A stretch of 42,058 nucleotides of DNA, taken from an uncultured Owenweeksia sp. (GTDB lineage Bacteria; Bacteroidota; Bacteroidia; Flavobacteriales; Schleiferiaceae). Below are positions 26,730 through 37,061 of this stretch, piece after piece. Both the position numbers and the translations under genes were made by a program. The stretch covers positions 1 through 42,058 of the forward strand of contig CAKZRR010000006.1 in the NCBI GenBank assembly GCA_937146805.1, read 5' to 3'. Position 1 is the stretch's first letter; the number at the start of each line of letters is the position of its first letter. The notes beneath the pieces were generated by a model that saw nothing but the letters and a program-made list of their open reading frames with translations, had not been told where the DNA came from and did not search any database.

Positions 26730-27689
26730 TTGGCAGAAATCAGTAAAAATATTGAAAAAGCGAAGGAGCTTTTGACCCAAGGACAAGTGGTAGGCATACC
26801 CACCGAAACCGTTTATGGTTTAGCCGCCAATGCTCTAAACCCGCAAGCAGTAGCACGTGTTTTTGAAGTAAAGAAAAGGCCCCATTTTGATCCGCTCATT
26901 ATTCATCTTTACGATGCCAGTCAGCTAGATGATTTTTGTGAACACATCCCTCCTCTTTTTTACACCTTGTACCAACGCTTTAGTCCAGGCCCCATCACCT
27001 ATATCCTAAATAAAAAAAGCCATATTCCGGATTTAGTTACCGCTGGGCAAAAAACCGTGGGCATTCGCTTTCCTCGTCACCCGCTTACGCGCGAATTATT
27101 AAGCCAATCTCGTATGGCTTTGGCAGCGCCCAGTGCCAATCCGTTTGGCTACGTAAGTCCTACCACTGCGCAGCATGTGCAAAATCAATTGGGCAGCGAA
27201 ATACCCTTAATTTTAGATGGCGGAGCATGCCTTGTGGGTATCGAATCAACTATTATAGACTTAAGTAAAGAAGAACCCGAAATTTTACGACTGGGTGGCT
27301 TGGCACTAAGCGATATCGAACCCGTAACTGGCTCCTTAAAAGTACAAAGTCATTCCAGCAGCAACCCAAAGGCACCCGGTATGTTAAGCGCTCATTATGC
27401 TCCTGGTAAACCACTTATTATAGGAAATATTGAGGAGTTGCTAGGCAATTACGCACCTAATACGGTGGGCATTATTAGCCTTTTTAAAAGTTATCCACTG
27501 GTTCCGGAGCAGCATCAAAAAGTATTATCGCCCAGCCAAAATTTACGTGAGGCTGCCGCTCAGCTTTTTAGCGCTTTGCGCGAATTAGACACTGATGGAA
27601 TTGAAATTATTTTGGCCGAAAAAATGCCCGAAAAAGGTTTAGGACCGGCCATCAACGATCGGTTGCAAAGAGCCGCTGCCTCTAACTAG
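26730..27689 (+). CDS. L-threonylcarbamoyladenylate synthase (TsaC/Sua5)
   Basis: 319 residues from the TTG at 26730. The frame runs back to 26655, but that part overlaps the previous gene, and the family start fits '[20 protein letters not shown]'. The YrdC domain (1-200) has [39 protein letters not shown] and [15 protein letters not shown]. The smaller Sua5 domain follows the linker [17 protein letters not shown] (at about 213-225). It makes threonylcarbamoyl-AMP from threonine, bicarbonate and ATP for the t6A37 tRNA modification. Its stop overlaps the convergent lptB stop by 4 bases. Confidence 0.93.
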   Translation: MAEISKNIEKAKELLTQGQVVGIPTETVYGLAANALNPQAVARVFEVKKRPHFDPLIIHLYDASQLDDFCEHIPPLFYTLYQRFSPGPITYILNKKSHIPDLVTAGQKTVGIRFPRHPLTRELLSQSRMALAAPSANPFGYVSPTTAQHVQNQLGSEIPLILDGGACLVGIESTIIDLSKEEPEILRLGGLALSDIEPVTGSLKVQSHSSSNPKAPGMLSAHYAPGKPLIIGNIEELLGNYAPNTVGIISLFKSYPLVPEQHQKVLSPSQNLREAAAQLFSALRELDTDGIEIILAEKMPEKGLGPAINDRLQRAAASN

Positions 27690-28420
27690 TCGCGTTTTTT
27701 ACGCAATTCAAAATTTTGGCCTAAGTACACTTTTCGCACTTGCTCATCTTCCGCCAGTTCCTCTGCCGATCCCGACTTTAGAATACGTCCTTCAAACATT
27801 AAATAAGTACGATCGGTAATAGCCAAGGTTTCCTGCACATTGTGATCGGTAATTAAAATACCAATGTTCTTTTTCTTTAGCGAGGCTACAATATCCTGAA
27901 TATCCTCTACGGCAATAGGATCCACACCTGCAAAAGGCTCATCTAACAAAATAAACTTAGGATCTACCGCTAAAGCACGTGCAATTTCGGTACGTCTGCG
28001 CTCTCCCCCAGAAAGTAAGTCACCACGGTTGGTTCGGATATGCTGCAAGCTAAACTCATCCAATAAACTTTCCAACTTTGCTTTCTGTTCCTTTTTACTC
28101 AACTTGGTCATTTCGAGCACACCCATAATATTCTGCTCCACGCTTAATTTTCTAAAAACCGAAGCCTCTTGCGCCAAGTAACCAATACCGCTTTGGGCTC
28201 TTTTATACATGGGATATTTGGTAATCTCTTCTTGTTCTAAAAACACTTGCCCTTCGTTGGGCTTTATTAAGCCTACCACCATATAAAAGGAGGTGGTTTT
28301 ACCAGCACCATTTGGTCCCAAAAGCCCCACAATTTCACCTTGATTAACCTCAAAGCTTACTCCCTTTACAACGGTACGGCTGCCGTACTTTTTAACAATA
28401 TTATCTGCTCGTAATTTCAT
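27686..28420 (-). CDS. lptB: LPS export ABC transporter ATP-binding protein LptB
   Basis: About 244 residues from [13 protein letters not shown] (an upstream ATG at 28426 adds two residues). ABC motifs: Walker [10 protein letters not shown] (about 35-43), Q-loop YLAQEASVF, signature [16 protein letters not shown], Walker [14 protein letters not shown], and H-loop ITDHNVQET. It is the closest match to LptB, which drives lipopolysaccharide extraction from the inner membrane with LptFG. It is transcribed with tatC, 23 bp downstream of it. Confidence 0.93.
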   Translation of the reverse strand: MKLRADNIVKKYGSRTVVKGVSFEVNQGEIVGLLGPNGAGKTTSFYMVVGLIKPNEGQVFLEQEEITKYPMYKRAQSGIGYLAQEASVFRKLSVEQNIMGVLEMTKLSKKEQKAKLESLLDEFSLQHIRTNRGDLLSGGERRRTEIARALAVDPKFILLDEPFAGVDPIAVEDIQDIVASLKKKNIGILITDHNVQETLAITDRTYLMFEGRILKSGSAEELAEDEQVRKVYLGQNFELRKKRD

Positions 28421-28443
28421 GTACACGTATTGCGGCTGCCAAG

Positions 28444-29268
28444 TTAATCGGTTTTAGCCAAAGCCTTTTCTTGTTTTTTTACTACCCTAGCACAAATACG
28501 AATACTAATTTCGTAAAGCACCACAATGGGTAAGGTCACCAACACTTGGCTGGTAATATCTGGAGGCGTAATAATGGCGGATAAAACTAAGATTACCACA
28601 AAAGAGTGTTTTCTGTACTTGCGCATCCAATCGGGCGTAAGCAAACCAATTTTAGCCAAAAAATACACCAACACGGGTAGTTCAAAAATTAAACCACAAG
28701 CCAATGTTACGGTAGATACGGTGGTGATATAGGAACTAAGGTCAATAAAATTGGTTACATCGGCACTTACCGAGTAGGTTCCTAAAAACTGAATGGACAA
28801 AGGCGCAATAATATAATAACCAAATAGCACACCTATAGCAAAAAGTATCGCTCCAAAAAACAATACACCTCTTGAATATTTTCGCTCGGTACTGTGCAAG
28901 CCCGGTTTTATAAATCGCCACATTTCCCATATTAAATATGGAAAGGCCACAATAAACCCTGCGATAAGCGACACCCATATATGAATGCTAAACTGACCCG
29001 CCATTTTGGTGTTTAATATTTGGAAAGGCAAAGCATCCATACAAAACAAGCCTTTACCGGTAAGCGCGGTAGTTACTTCGCAAAAAATACGGTAGGTAAC
29101 AAAATGTGGGTTTTTGGGGCCAAAAATAATTTGATCGAACAAGATAGATTTGGCAAAAAATGCGATGCCTCCAAAAAGAAATATAGCCGCAGTAGAGCGA
29201 ACCAAGTGCCAGCGTAGTACTTCTAAATGCTGTAAAAAGGACATACTGCCCGAAGAGGATTTTGCCAT
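28444..29268 (-). CDS. tatC: Twin-arginine translocase subunit TatC
   Basis: 274 residues from the ATG at 29268 (the frame continues 8 codons upstream, but [20 protein letters not shown] is the family start). The cytoplasmic N-terminal E in [17 protein letters not shown], the loop [16 protein letters not shown] and six membrane helices are typical. TatC binds the twin-arginine signal of folded export substrates. No tatA is seen nearby. It lies just upstream of lptB. Confidence 0.94.
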   Translation of the reverse strand: MAKSSSGSMSFLQHLEVLRWHLVRSTAAIFLFGGIAFFAKSILFDQIIFGPKNPHFVTYRIFCEVTTALTGKGLFCMDALPFQILNTKMAGQFSIHIWVSLIAGFIVAFPYLIWEMWRFIKPGLHSTERKYSRGVLFFGAILFAIGVLFGYYIIAPLSIQFLGTYSVSADVTNFIDLSSYITTVSTVTLACGLIFELPVLVYFLAKIGLLTPDWMRKYRKHSFVVILVLSAIITPPDITSQVLVTLPIVVLYEISIRICARVVKKQEKALAKTD

Positions 29269-29664
29269 AAACTTTGCCGAAATTGCGCACAAAGGTCATA
29301 AGAATTTACGAATGTTTCTACTATTTTTTAGAAGTACCTTTTCTTATCCTTTGTTAGCCACCAAAATAAACAGATGACAAACGGTTTACTAAAAAGGAGG
29401 AACCTCTCACCTATAAAAAAAGGGAACTCAACCATGACGATAAAAAGAGCATTAAAGTTTTGAGAACTTAGCGGCATCAATTAAATTTGTTCAACAAGTT
29501 TGTTAGAATTATTTCATCTAAACAAAGCAGGAAACATTTTTTGCTTTATCTTAACCCATCTAAATTTAACTTTAAATTTTCAAATTCGCAGGCAGCGGTA
29601 ATGGCCATTTAAAGATCGTTTAATTTAAGATTATACATTTCAATTGGATACAAAAACTGGTACT
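29269..29664. other. Intergenic region between divergent tatC and recQ
   Basis: About 395 bp without a credible gene. It holds a polypurine GGAGGAACC stretch (29396) and several A/T-runs. TACATTTC at 29634-29641 is a one-mismatch -7 box about 25 bp before the recQ start. In many flavobacteria a kpsF (arabinose-5-phosphate isomerase) gene sits between recQ and tatC, but none is present here. Confidence 0.45.
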
Positions 29665-31845
29665 ATGGAGCAGGAGCTGAAACGTTTGTTTGGCTTTTCG
29701 CAGTTTAAAGGATTACAGGGAGAAGTAGTAAAAAGCCTGATGGCAGGAAAGGACACTTTTGTAATTATGCCCACTGGGGGCGGTAAATCACTGTGTTATC
29801 AATTGCCCGCGCTATTGCGAGAAGGAGTGGCCGTGGTAGTTTCTCCGCTTATTGCTTTAATGAAAAATCAAGTGGATAGCATACGTGGTATTTCAGAAGA
29901 AAATGCCATCGCTCATGTACTTAACTCATCCCTTACTAAAGGGCAAACTGAGCAAGTAAAAGCAGATATTACCAGTGGTATTACCAAGCTACTCTATGTA
30001 GCACCTGAATCGCTTACCAAAGCTGAAAATATTGAGTTTTTACAAAATTCAAATGTTTCTTTTTACGCCATTGATGAGGCGCATTGTATATCTGAATGGG
30101 GACACGATTTTAGACCAGAATACCGAAATCTTAGAAATATAATTACCGCTATTGGTAGAAAGCCTGTAATTGCCCTTACGGCAACCGCTACTCCCAAAGT
30201 ACAAAGTGATATTCAGAAAAATTTGGGAATGGAGGAAGCCCAACTTTTTAAAGCTTCGTTTAACCGCGAAAACTTGTTTTACGAAGTACGTCCTAAAACT
30301 AAAAATGTAGATAGAGACATTATTAAATTTATAAAAGGACACATGGGTAAAAGCGGTATTATTTACTGCTTGAGCCGAAAAAGAGTGGAAGAGCTGGCCG
30401 AAACTTTACAAGTAAACGGCATTAATGCACAACCCTATCATGCGGGTTTAGATGCTAAAACTAGGGTAAAGCACCAAGATGACTTTTTAATGGAACGAGC
30501 TGAAGTGATAGTGGCTACTATTGCTTTTGGAATGGGGATTGACAAGCCCGATGTTCGCTTTGTGATACATTATGACATGCCTAAAAGCATGGAGAGCTAT
30601 TACCAAGAAACTGGCCGTGCCGGCCGCGATGGTGGAGAAGGTATTTGCGTAGCTTTTTACGCTTATAAAGACATTGAGAAATTAGAGAAATTTTTACATG
30701 GCAAGCCTGTTTCGGAGCAAGAAGTAGGTATGCAGCTTTTACAGGAAGTGGTGGCCTATGCCGAAACCTCCATGAACAGGCGTAAATTTATACTGCATTA
30801 TTTTGGCGAAAGCTTTGATGAAGTAAATGGTCCCGGTGCTGCCAATGATGATAACACCCGAAATCCTAAAAAGAAATTTGAAGCCAAAGACCAAGTTAAA
30901 CTGGCCTTAGACACCATAAAAACTACCAACGAACGTTTTAAGGCCGCTCCAATAACCCATATCCTTACTGGTAAACTCACTACGATACTTAAGCAATACA
31001 AAGCTCAAAATTTAGAGCAGTATATGAAAGGGGCTGATTATGATGAGAAATTTTGGTTGGGTGTAATTCGCCAAGCAGTAGTAAGCCAACTTCTTAAAAA
31101 AGACATTGAGAAATACGGAGTTTTAATGCTCACCGAAGCAGGTAGAAACTTTATTGAAAAGCCCAGCTCCTTTATGATTGCCGAAGATCAATCATACCCA
31201 GATGATGATGACAGTGCAGATATTGTAACCGCTGGTGGAACCACAGCCGTGGCTTTGGATGATACCCTATTCAAATTATTAAAGGATTTAACGCGGAAAG
31301 TTTCCAAGCAGAAAGGAGTGCCTCCTTACGCAGTTTTTCAAGAAAACTCGTTAAACGAAATGGCAATGAATTACCCTACTTCCTTAGATGAACTCAAAAA
31401 CATTAGTGGTGTAGGAGAAGGAAAGGCTAAGAAATTTGGAAAACCCTTTGTGGAAATCATCACCAAGTATGTTGAAGAGAACAACATTGAAAAGCCGGAA
31501 GACTTTGTAGTAAAATCAGTGGTAAACAAATCAGGATTAAAGGTTTACATTATTACCAGTACCGATCGAAAACTACCTTTAGAAGATATTGCAGGGTCGA
31601 AGGCCATTACCATGGAAGCGTTGGTTACCGAGATTGAGCACATTGTACGAAGCGGTACGAAAATTAACATCGACTACTTTATTGAATCGCGCTTAGACGA
31701 AGAGCAAATTGAGGAAATAATGGAGTACTATATGGAATCCGACACCGATGATTTAGCCACGGCTCATGAAGAGTTTGAAGGCGATTACGATGAAGACGAT
31801 TTGCGCTTGGTACGCATTAAGTTTTTCAGTGATGTGGCTAATTAG
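29665..31845 (+). CDS. recQ: ATP-dependent DNA helicase RecQ
   Basis: 726 residues from the ATG at 29665 (a TTG seven codons earlier is possible). The helicase domain (1-350) has FGFSQFKGLQGEVVKSLMAG, MPTGGGKSLCYQLP, DEAHCISEWGHDFRPEY, ALTATATPKVQ and QETGRAGRDG. A RQC-like region follows, then an HRDC domain (about 545-620) and a C-terminal helix-turn-helix region. The zinc-binding cysteines usual in RecQ after HYFGE are replaced by an acidic/polar loop (NGPGAANDDNTRNP), as in other Bacteroidota RecQ proteins I recall. It unwinds DNA in recombination and fork repair. Confidence 0.94.
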   Translation: MEQELKRLFGFSQFKGLQGEVVKSLMAGKDTFVIMPTGGGKSLCYQLPALLREGVAVVVSPLIALMKNQVDSIRGISEENAIAHVLNSSLTKGQTEQVKADITSGITKLLYVAPESLTKAENIEFLQNSNVSFYAIDEAHCISEWGHDFRPEYRNLRNIITAIGRKPVIALTATATPKVQSDIQKNLGMEEAQLFKASFNRENLFYEVRPKTKNVDRDIIKFIKGHMGKSGIIYCLSRKRVEELAETLQVNGINAQPYHAGLDAKTRVKHQDDFLMERAEVIVATIAFGMGIDKPDVRFVIHYDMPKSMESYYQETGRAGRDGGEGICVAFYAYKDIEKLEKFLHGKPVSEQEVGMQLLQEVVAYAETSMNRRKFILHYFGESFDEVNGPGAANDDNTRNPKKKFEAKDQVKLALDTIKTTNERFKAAPITHILTGKLTTILKQYKAQNLEQYMKGADYDEKFWLGVIRQAVVSQLLKKDIEKYGVLMLTEAGRNFIEKPSSFMIAEDQSYPDDDDSADIVTAGGTTAVALDDTLFKLLKDLTRKVSKQKGVPPYAVFQENSLNEMAMNYPTSLDELKNISGVGEGKAKKFGKPFVEIITKYVEENNIEKPEDFVVKSVVNKSGLKVYIITSTDRKLPLEDIAGSKAITMEALVTEIEHIVRSGTKINIDYFIESRLDEEQIEEIMEYYMESDTDDLATAHEEFEGDYDEDDLRLVRIKFFSDVAN

Positions 31846-32030
31846 GCGTAAACGCTCTCTAACAAAACATTATACACTATGCGCTGCTCAAGCGGCACTT
31901 TTTAGCTTTTGATAAATGCCTCTTGCATTTTCTAAAGGCTCTCCATTTTATCATTCCGAAATTCTGGATTGGTCGCTAAATAAGTTACCATCTAGTATTT
32001 CATTTATTCATAAAAAACTAAAAACGCGTC

Positions 32031-33302
32031 ATGCGATTTGAAGATCTAAATATTATTGCTCCCATAGCCAAATCCTTAAAAGAGGAAAACTACTCGGAGC
32101 CCACTCCTATTCAACAAAAAGCCATTCCGCTGGTATTAAACCGAGCAGATGTACTGGCCAGTGCGCAAACAGGTACTGGTAAAACGGCCGCTTTTGCCAT
32201 TCCTATTATTCAGCATCTGAGCAACGAGGAAAGAACTCCTCAAAACAATAGAAAAATTAAAGCCTTAGTACTTACGCCTACGCGCGAATTAGCTCTACAA
32301 ATTGATGAGAGTTTTTCCATTTATGGAAAGTACACCGGCCTTAAAAGCACCGTTATTTTTGGAGGTGTAAACCAACGTTCGCAAGTAGAAACTTTGCGCA
32401 GAGGCGTTGATGTTTTAGTGGCTACACCCGGCAGGTTACTTGATTTGATGAACCAAGGTTTTATAAACCTAAAAGACATTAAATACTTTGTATTGGATGA
32501 AGCTGATCGCATGTTAGACATGGGTTTTATACACGACATCCGAAAAGTGTTGGAGGTACTTCCAAAACAAAGGCAGTCTTTGTTTTTCTCAGCCACCCTG
32601 CCTAAAAATATTATAGAGCTTTCGCGTAAAATTTTGAGCAACCCTCAAAAGGTAGAGGTAAACCCCGTTTCATCCACAGCCGAAACTATTCAACAATACC
32701 TTTACTACACCAATAAGTCTAGTAAAAAGGATCTGCTATTTCATATTTTGAAAGATGAAAAAATGGATCAAGTACTTCTTTTTTCCCGCACCAAACATGG
32801 AGCCGATCGTATTGTGAAAAATTTAAAAAGCAAAAACATAAGCGCGGCTGCCATACATGGCGATAAAGCGCAAAACCAGCGTGTAAGAGCGTTAACACAG
32901 TTTAAAGAACATAACATCCGTGTTTTGGTTGCCACCGATATTGCTGCCAGAGGGATTGATATTGACAAACTTAAGCATGTGGTTAATTACGACATCCCCA
33001 ATATTTCTGAAACCTATGTACACCGTATTGGTAGATCTGGTAGAGCGGGTGAAGAAGGTGTTTCTATTTCCATTTGCGAGCCCGAAGAAAATGCATTTAT
33101 CCGAGATATTGAAAAACTAATCAAACAGCCTTTAGAAGTAATAGACGGTCATCCTTTTCCTCAAACGGAAAAGCCCATGAATAATCAAGAACGCAAGGAA
33201 TTTGAGAAGGAAAAGCAGCGTAAAAAACAAGAGTTTTTTGCCAACCGTAAAAAGAAAGAAGGTGCTGGTGGCGGTGGACGAAACTTTAGAAAAAAACGCT
33301 AA
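32031..33302 (+). CDS. DEAD-box RNA helicase (RhlE-like)
   Basis: 423 residues with all DEAD-box motifs: Q motif (YSEPTPIQQKAIP), SAQTGTGKTAAFA, PTRELALQI, TPGRLLDLM, LDEADRMLDMGF, FFSATLP, and HRIGRSGRAGEEG. A basic C-terminal tail follows (KKQEFFANRKKKEGAGGGGR). RhlE-type proteins remodel ribosomal and messenger RNA and help cold growth. It stands 185 bp after recQ with its own ATG. Confidence 0.93.
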   Translation: MRFEDLNIIAPIAKSLKEENYSEPTPIQQKAIPLVLNRADVLASAQTGTGKTAAFAIPIIQHLSNEERTPQNNRKIKALVLTPTRELALQIDESFSIYGKYTGLKSTVIFGGVNQRSQVETLRRGVDVLVATPGRLLDLMNQGFINLKDIKYFVLDEADRMLDMGFIHDIRKVLEVLPKQRQSLFFSATLPKNIIELSRKILSNPQKVEVNPVSSTAETIQQYLYYTNKSSKKDLLFHILKDEKMDQVLLFSRTKHGADRIVKNLKSKNISAAAIHGDKAQNQRVRALTQFKEHNIRVLVATDIAARGIDIDKLKHVVNYDIPNISETYVHRIGRSGRAGEEGVSISICEPEENAFIRDIEKLIKQPLEVIDGHPFPQTEKPMNNQERKEFEKEKQRKKQEFFANRKKKEGAGGGGRNFRKKR

Positions 33303-33384
33303 AAACCTGTTTAAAGTCATCTCGACAAAGCAAAATAATAGAGTTATTTTTGCGGCTTTGTAAAGTTTTATCTTGAAAAATGAA

Positions 33385-34245
33385 ATGTTTAAAATGAAGC
33401 ATTTATTGGTTATTGGGCTGGTTTTTAGCAGTGTTTTAAGTATTTCTGCGCAACGCCCTAACCCCATAAACAATTCACAAAAAGGTCAGTTCTATTTTTA
33501 CTGGGGCTGGAACTACAGTGGTTATACCAAATCGAACATAAGCTTTAGCGGAGATGACTACAATTTTGAACTCAAAAAGGTAAAGGCCAATGATAGACAA
33601 AGTGATTTTGATGCCAACGTGTATTTGAATCCTGCCAATATGACCATCCCACAGTACAATTTTAGGATGGGTTACTTTATCAATAATACCTACAATATTA
33701 GCTTTGGAATTGACCACATGAAATACGTGGTAAACACTGGACAAGAGGTCACTATTGATGGATGTATCTCGGAAATAGGCAATCCCTTTTTAGGGGAGTA
33801 CGCTAATGATAAAATAGTTTTAAGCCCTGATTTTTTAAAGTACGAGCATACCGATGGCCTTAACTATGTTAATGTGGAATTAAGGCGTTTGGACAAACTT
33901 TGGAAGAATGAAAAAGTAAGTTTCAACCTTGTAACGGGCCTTGGTGCGGGTATTTGCCTACCCAAAACCAATGTTACACTTATGGGTGGCCCCCGAAATG
34001 ACGAATTTCATTTAGCAGGCTTTGGGATGAGTGGTGTAGCGGGTTTAAACATTCGGTTTTTGAAATACCTTTTTATTCAAACCGAAATAAAGGGTGGCTA
34101 CCTTAATTTACCAGATGTTTTAACCACCCCTAGCGATAGCGACAAAGCCAGCCAACAATTTGGTTTTATACAAGTTAATGCTGTTTTTGGAGCGCAGTTT
34201 CAATTAACAAAACCCCGTAAACGTGCCCTTACTCCCAAATTTTAG
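33385..34245 (+). CDS. Secreted / outer-membrane beta-barrel-like protein, function unknown
   Basis: About 286 residues from ATG 33385 (MFKMKHLL; the ATG at 33394 is an alternative, as is a TTG at 33373). The signal peptide ends SISAQ. Alternating hydrophobic strands rich in Tyr/Phe (GQFYFYWGWNYSGYTKSN, YNFRMGYFINNTYNISFG, LFIQTEIKGGYLNL, FIQVNAVFGAQFQL) suggest a small outer-membrane barrel. Only this fold-level call is possible. A -7 box TATTTTTG lies at 33345-33352, without a good -33 box. Confidence 0.75.
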   Translation: MFKMKHLLVIGLVFSSVLSISAQRPNPINNSQKGQFYFYWGWNYSGYTKSNISFSGDDYNFELKKVKANDRQSDFDANVYLNPANMTIPQYNFRMGYFINNTYNISFGIDHMKYVVNTGQEVTIDGCISEIGNPFLGEYANDKIVLSPDFLKYEHTDGLNYVNVELRRLDKLWKNEKVSFNLVTGLGAGICLPKTNVTLMGGPRNDEFHLAGFGMSGVAGLNIRFLKYLFIQTEIKGGYLNLPDVLTTPSDSDKASQQFGFIQVNAVFGAQFQLTKPRKRALTPKF

Positions 34246-34275
34246 CCAAGCCAAACGCTTAACATCGAATCTACT

Positions 34276-34305
34276 TTTGCACCCTTGATTAAAGCTTTAC
34301 ATTTG
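34276..34305 (+). promoter_or_regulatory. Promoter of the SulP transporter gene
   Basis: TTTG (34276-34279), an 18 bp spacer, then TACATTTG (34298-34305, perfect TAnnTTTG). The predicted leader of about 17 bases ends at ATG 34329, supporting that start over the TTG at 34314. Confidence 0.55.
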
Positions 34306-34328
34306 CGCGCTTTTTGAAACAGCCGCCC

Positions 34329-35942
34329 ATGAAAACTATATTCAAGAACTTCAGCTTCAATCCTAAAAACGACATTCTATCCGGACTTACCGTGGCCTTG
34401 GCCTTGGTGCCCGAAGCGGTAGCCTTTTCCTTTGTAGCAGGCATCGACCCATTAGTAGGTTTGTACGGAGCTTTTATGATGGGCTTAATTACCGCGCTAT
34501 TTGGTGGCCGCCCAGGTATGATTTCGGGAGCAACAGGCGCCATGGCGGTAGTGATGGTACACCTTATTCAAAAGGGAAACGAGGTTGGGCTTACATTGGA
34601 TACACCAGTTGAAAACTTGGGTCTTCAATGGCTTTTTATCACACTTCTTTTGGTGGGTAGCATCCAAGTTTTGGCAGGAGTGCTTAGGCTGGGAAAGTTT
34701 GTTAGACTAATTCCTCATCCCGTAATGATGGGCTTTGTAAATGGCTTGGCCATTGTAATTTTCATCTCCCAATTAGGGATGTTTAAACAGACTGAAGGTG
34801 GCGTGAGTAGCTGGCTAAATGGCAGCGAGCTTTACATTATGATTGGCTTGGTAGCTCTTACCATGCTCATCATGTACTTTCTGCCTAAGCTTACCAAAAA
34901 GTTACCTGCAGCACTTATTGCTATTATAGTAGTAGCCTGTATTACCATTTTTGGAGGTATCGATGTAAGTACCGTGGGCTCTTTTATTAAAGATGGTGGT
35001 GGCACCGGTTTAGAAGGAGGTTTACCCACTTTTCAGATTCAAATTTTTAGTTTGTTTGATACGATTGCCGGCAACTGGGGTTTGATTATTTCAACAGCAT
35101 TTTTATTAGCAGCTGTTGGTCTTATAGAATCCTTAATGACGCTTAATTTAGTAGATGAAATTACCGAATCGCGCGGAAGCGGTAACCGAGAATGTGTAGC
35201 CCAAGGAGGCGCCAATTTTTTAAATGGCCTATTTGGTGGTATGGGTGGTTGCGCCATGATTGGTCAATCTATTATTAATGTAAACTCAGGTGGCCGTGGT
35301 CGTTTATCGGGCATTGTAGCTGCTGTTGCCCTACTCTGCTTTGTACTTTTTGGCGCACCTCTTATTGAGCAAATTCCCATTGCTGCGCTGGTTGGCGTAA
35401 TGTTTATGGTGGTAATTGGCACCTTTGCTTGGAGTAGTTTCCGCATTTTAAATAAAATACCATTGCCTGATGCTATTGTACTTATAAGTGTTTCGGCTAT
35501 TACCGTTTGGCAAGATTTGGCTGTAGCTGTAATTGCAGGTGTAATTATGAGCGCCTTGGTTTTTGCATGGAACAATGCGACTATGATTAGAGCTCGAAAA
35601 ACGGTGAAGGAAAACGGGGTAAAAGTGTACGAAATTTGGGGGCCTTTGTTCTTTGGATCTGTACAAGCCTTTAATAATAAATTTGATGTAAAAGGCGACC
35701 CCGATACTATAGAAATAGACTTTATGGAATCGAAGGTAAACGACCACTCCGGCATTGAAGCTTTGCGTGGTATTGCCAATAAATATTTAGATTTAAACAA
35801 ACAAATCAGGCTTACCCATTTAAGTCCCGAATGCCAAACTTTACTACTTAAGGCCAATCCCGAGTTTGCCACCATTATTGAAAAATCGATTGATGACCCT
35901 CGCTATTATGTAGTTACCAGTCAACTTGATTCGCAAGTATAA
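34329..35942 (+). CDS. SulP family inorganic anion transporter with STAS domain
   Basis: 537 residues from ATG 34329, with about 12 membrane helices. Helix 1 has the SulP signature DILSGLTVALALVPEAVAFS, followed by GMISGATGAMAVVMV. Later helices include LIESLMTLNLVDEITESRGS and GGCAMIGQSIINVNSGGRGR. A STAS domain (about 435-537, IDFMESKVNDHSGIEALRGI) ends the protein. Members carry sulfate, bicarbonate or other anions; the substrate cannot be told from sequence. Confidence 0.92.
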   Translation: MKTIFKNFSFNPKNDILSGLTVALALVPEAVAFSFVAGIDPLVGLYGAFMMGLITALFGGRPGMISGATGAMAVVMVHLIQKGNEVGLTLDTPVENLGLQWLFITLLLVGSIQVLAGVLRLGKFVRLIPHPVMMGFVNGLAIVIFISQLGMFKQTEGGVSSWLNGSELYIMIGLVALTMLIMYFLPKLTKKLPAALIAIIVVACITIFGGIDVSTVGSFIKDGGGTGLEGGLPTFQIQIFSLFDTIAGNWGLIISTAFLLAAVGLIESLMTLNLVDEITESRGSGNRECVAQGGANFLNGLFGGMGGCAMIGQSIINVNSGGRGRLSGIVAAVALLCFVLFGAPLIEQIPIAALVGVMFMVVIGTFAWSSFRILNKIPLPDAIVLISVSAITVWQDLAVAVIAGVIMSALVFAWNNATMIRARKTVKENGVKVYEIWGPLFFGSVQAFNNKFDVKGDPDTIEIDFMESKVNDHSGIEALRGIANKYLDLNKQIRLTHLSPECQTLLLKANPEFATIIEKSIDDPRYYVVTSQLDSQV

Positions 35943-35960
35943 ATTCTAAATCGCCTTCGC

Positions 35961-36494
35961 TTGAAACCAGCCTCCAAATCAGTAATCTTTAATCACGGTA
36001 ACTTTTTTGCGGGTCCCATAATTATTGTAGGCTATTTTATGTTGGGCATCAACTTAATCGCAGCATTGGCCTTCAATTATGAGGCTTTTGTGCTTTTTCC
36101 TATTGGCTTAATTATTTGCTTTAACCGCGTAGGCGTTGAAATAAATACCGAAACATCGGAGTATCGTCACTATTTTTTATTGGCTCGATTGCGAATAGGT
36201 ACTTGGAAGGATCTATTGAGTGATTACCCCGATATTAGTCTACTAAAAATCACCGAAAGAAGAGCTTTGTTAAGTGGCCTTTCGGGAAGCATAACCGAGC
36301 AAAAAACTTTTATACATGTGGTATTGTTAAACCACAACCACCGCAAAAAAATGCTGCTGGTTAAATGTAACAATAAAGAAAATGCCGATATTGTTATTAA
36401 TGATTTACGAGAACAAACCCACCTAAACTACACCAAGTATCAGCCGAAATTAAGTCGCAAAAGTCAGAGTCGTAAAAACCAAAGACGCAGGTAA
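35961..36494 (+). CDS. Small membrane protein, function unknown
   Basis: 177 residues from a TTG start. Two hydrophobic helices (about 17-60; IIIVGYFMLGINLIAALAF and FVLFPIGLIICF) precede a soluble domain and a very basic tail (KLSRKSQSRKNQRRR). The first ATG (36039) would remove most of helix 1, so TTG is preferred. It lies 18 bp after the SulP gene, and its stop overlaps the next start (TAATG), suggesting co-transcription. I do not recognise the family. Confidence 0.7.
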   Translation: MKPASKSVIFNHGNFFAGPIIIVGYFMLGINLIAALAFNYEAFVLFPIGLIICFNRVGVEINTETSEYRHYFLLARLRIGTWKDLLSDYPDISLLKITERRALLSGLSGSITEQKTFIHVVLLNHNHRKKMLLVKCNNKENADIVINDLREQTHLNYTKYQPKLSRKSQSRKNQRRR

Positions 36495-36961
36495 TGAGTG
36501 TAATTATTGAGACGGCACAAGAGCAACACCTTTCAGCTATTTTGGCTTTGTTTACCCTTTCGGTGAATGAATTAACCAAGCAGGATTATACCAGTGAACA
36601 GCGAAAAGCATGGACCAGCTCGGCAAAAAACCAAGAACGTTGGTTGCAAAAAATTAAGGACTCGCACTTTCTAATGGCATGCGACAATAAGGAATTGGTA
36701 GGTTTTGCTTCTTTAGAAAACGACCAACACTTCGATTTTTTATACAGACACCCCAACCACCCCAACAAAGGAATTGCCACCCTATTGGCAAATGCTATTG
36801 AAAAATGCGCTGTGCAAAAAAGAATGCGCCAAATTTCGGTAGATAGCAGCGAAACTGCTTTGCCCTTTTTCACTAAAAGAGGCTATCAAATGATCCGAAC
36901 ACAAGAGATAAGCCGACATGGCATTACTTTAAAAAATTACCACCTGTTAAAGGTTTTGTAA
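36494..36961 (+). CDS. GNAT family N-acetyltransferase
   Basis: 155 residues with the GNAT fold. The beta-4 strand is ELVGFASLEND, the acetyl-CoA motif is RHPNHPNKGIATLLANAIE (an R/Q-x-x-G-x-G/A type loop), and VDSSETALPFFTKRGYQMI is the typical C-terminal strand-helix. The acceptor substrate is unknown. The gene overlaps the preceding membrane-protein gene by one base. Confidence 0.88.
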   Translation: MSVIIETAQEQHLSAILALFTLSVNELTKQDYTSEQRKAWTSSAKNQERWLQKIKDSHFLMACDNKELVGFASLENDQHFDFLYRHPNHPNKGIATLLANAIEKCAVQKRMRQISVDSSETALPFFTKRGYQMIRTQEISRHGITLKNYHLLKVL

Positions 36962-37061
36962 AACTCTAATTTACAGAAAGAACTCCCGTTTTAAAGTCAT
37001 AGTTTTGATTTTTCACCCCTTTAATTCACATTTTACCAGAAGGTATTTGCTTTAACCTACT

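Noticed and set aside
35264-35875. Minus-strand 203-codon frame inside the SulP gene
   Set aside because: It lies antisense to a clear transporter gene and shows no signal peptide, motif or sensible composition.
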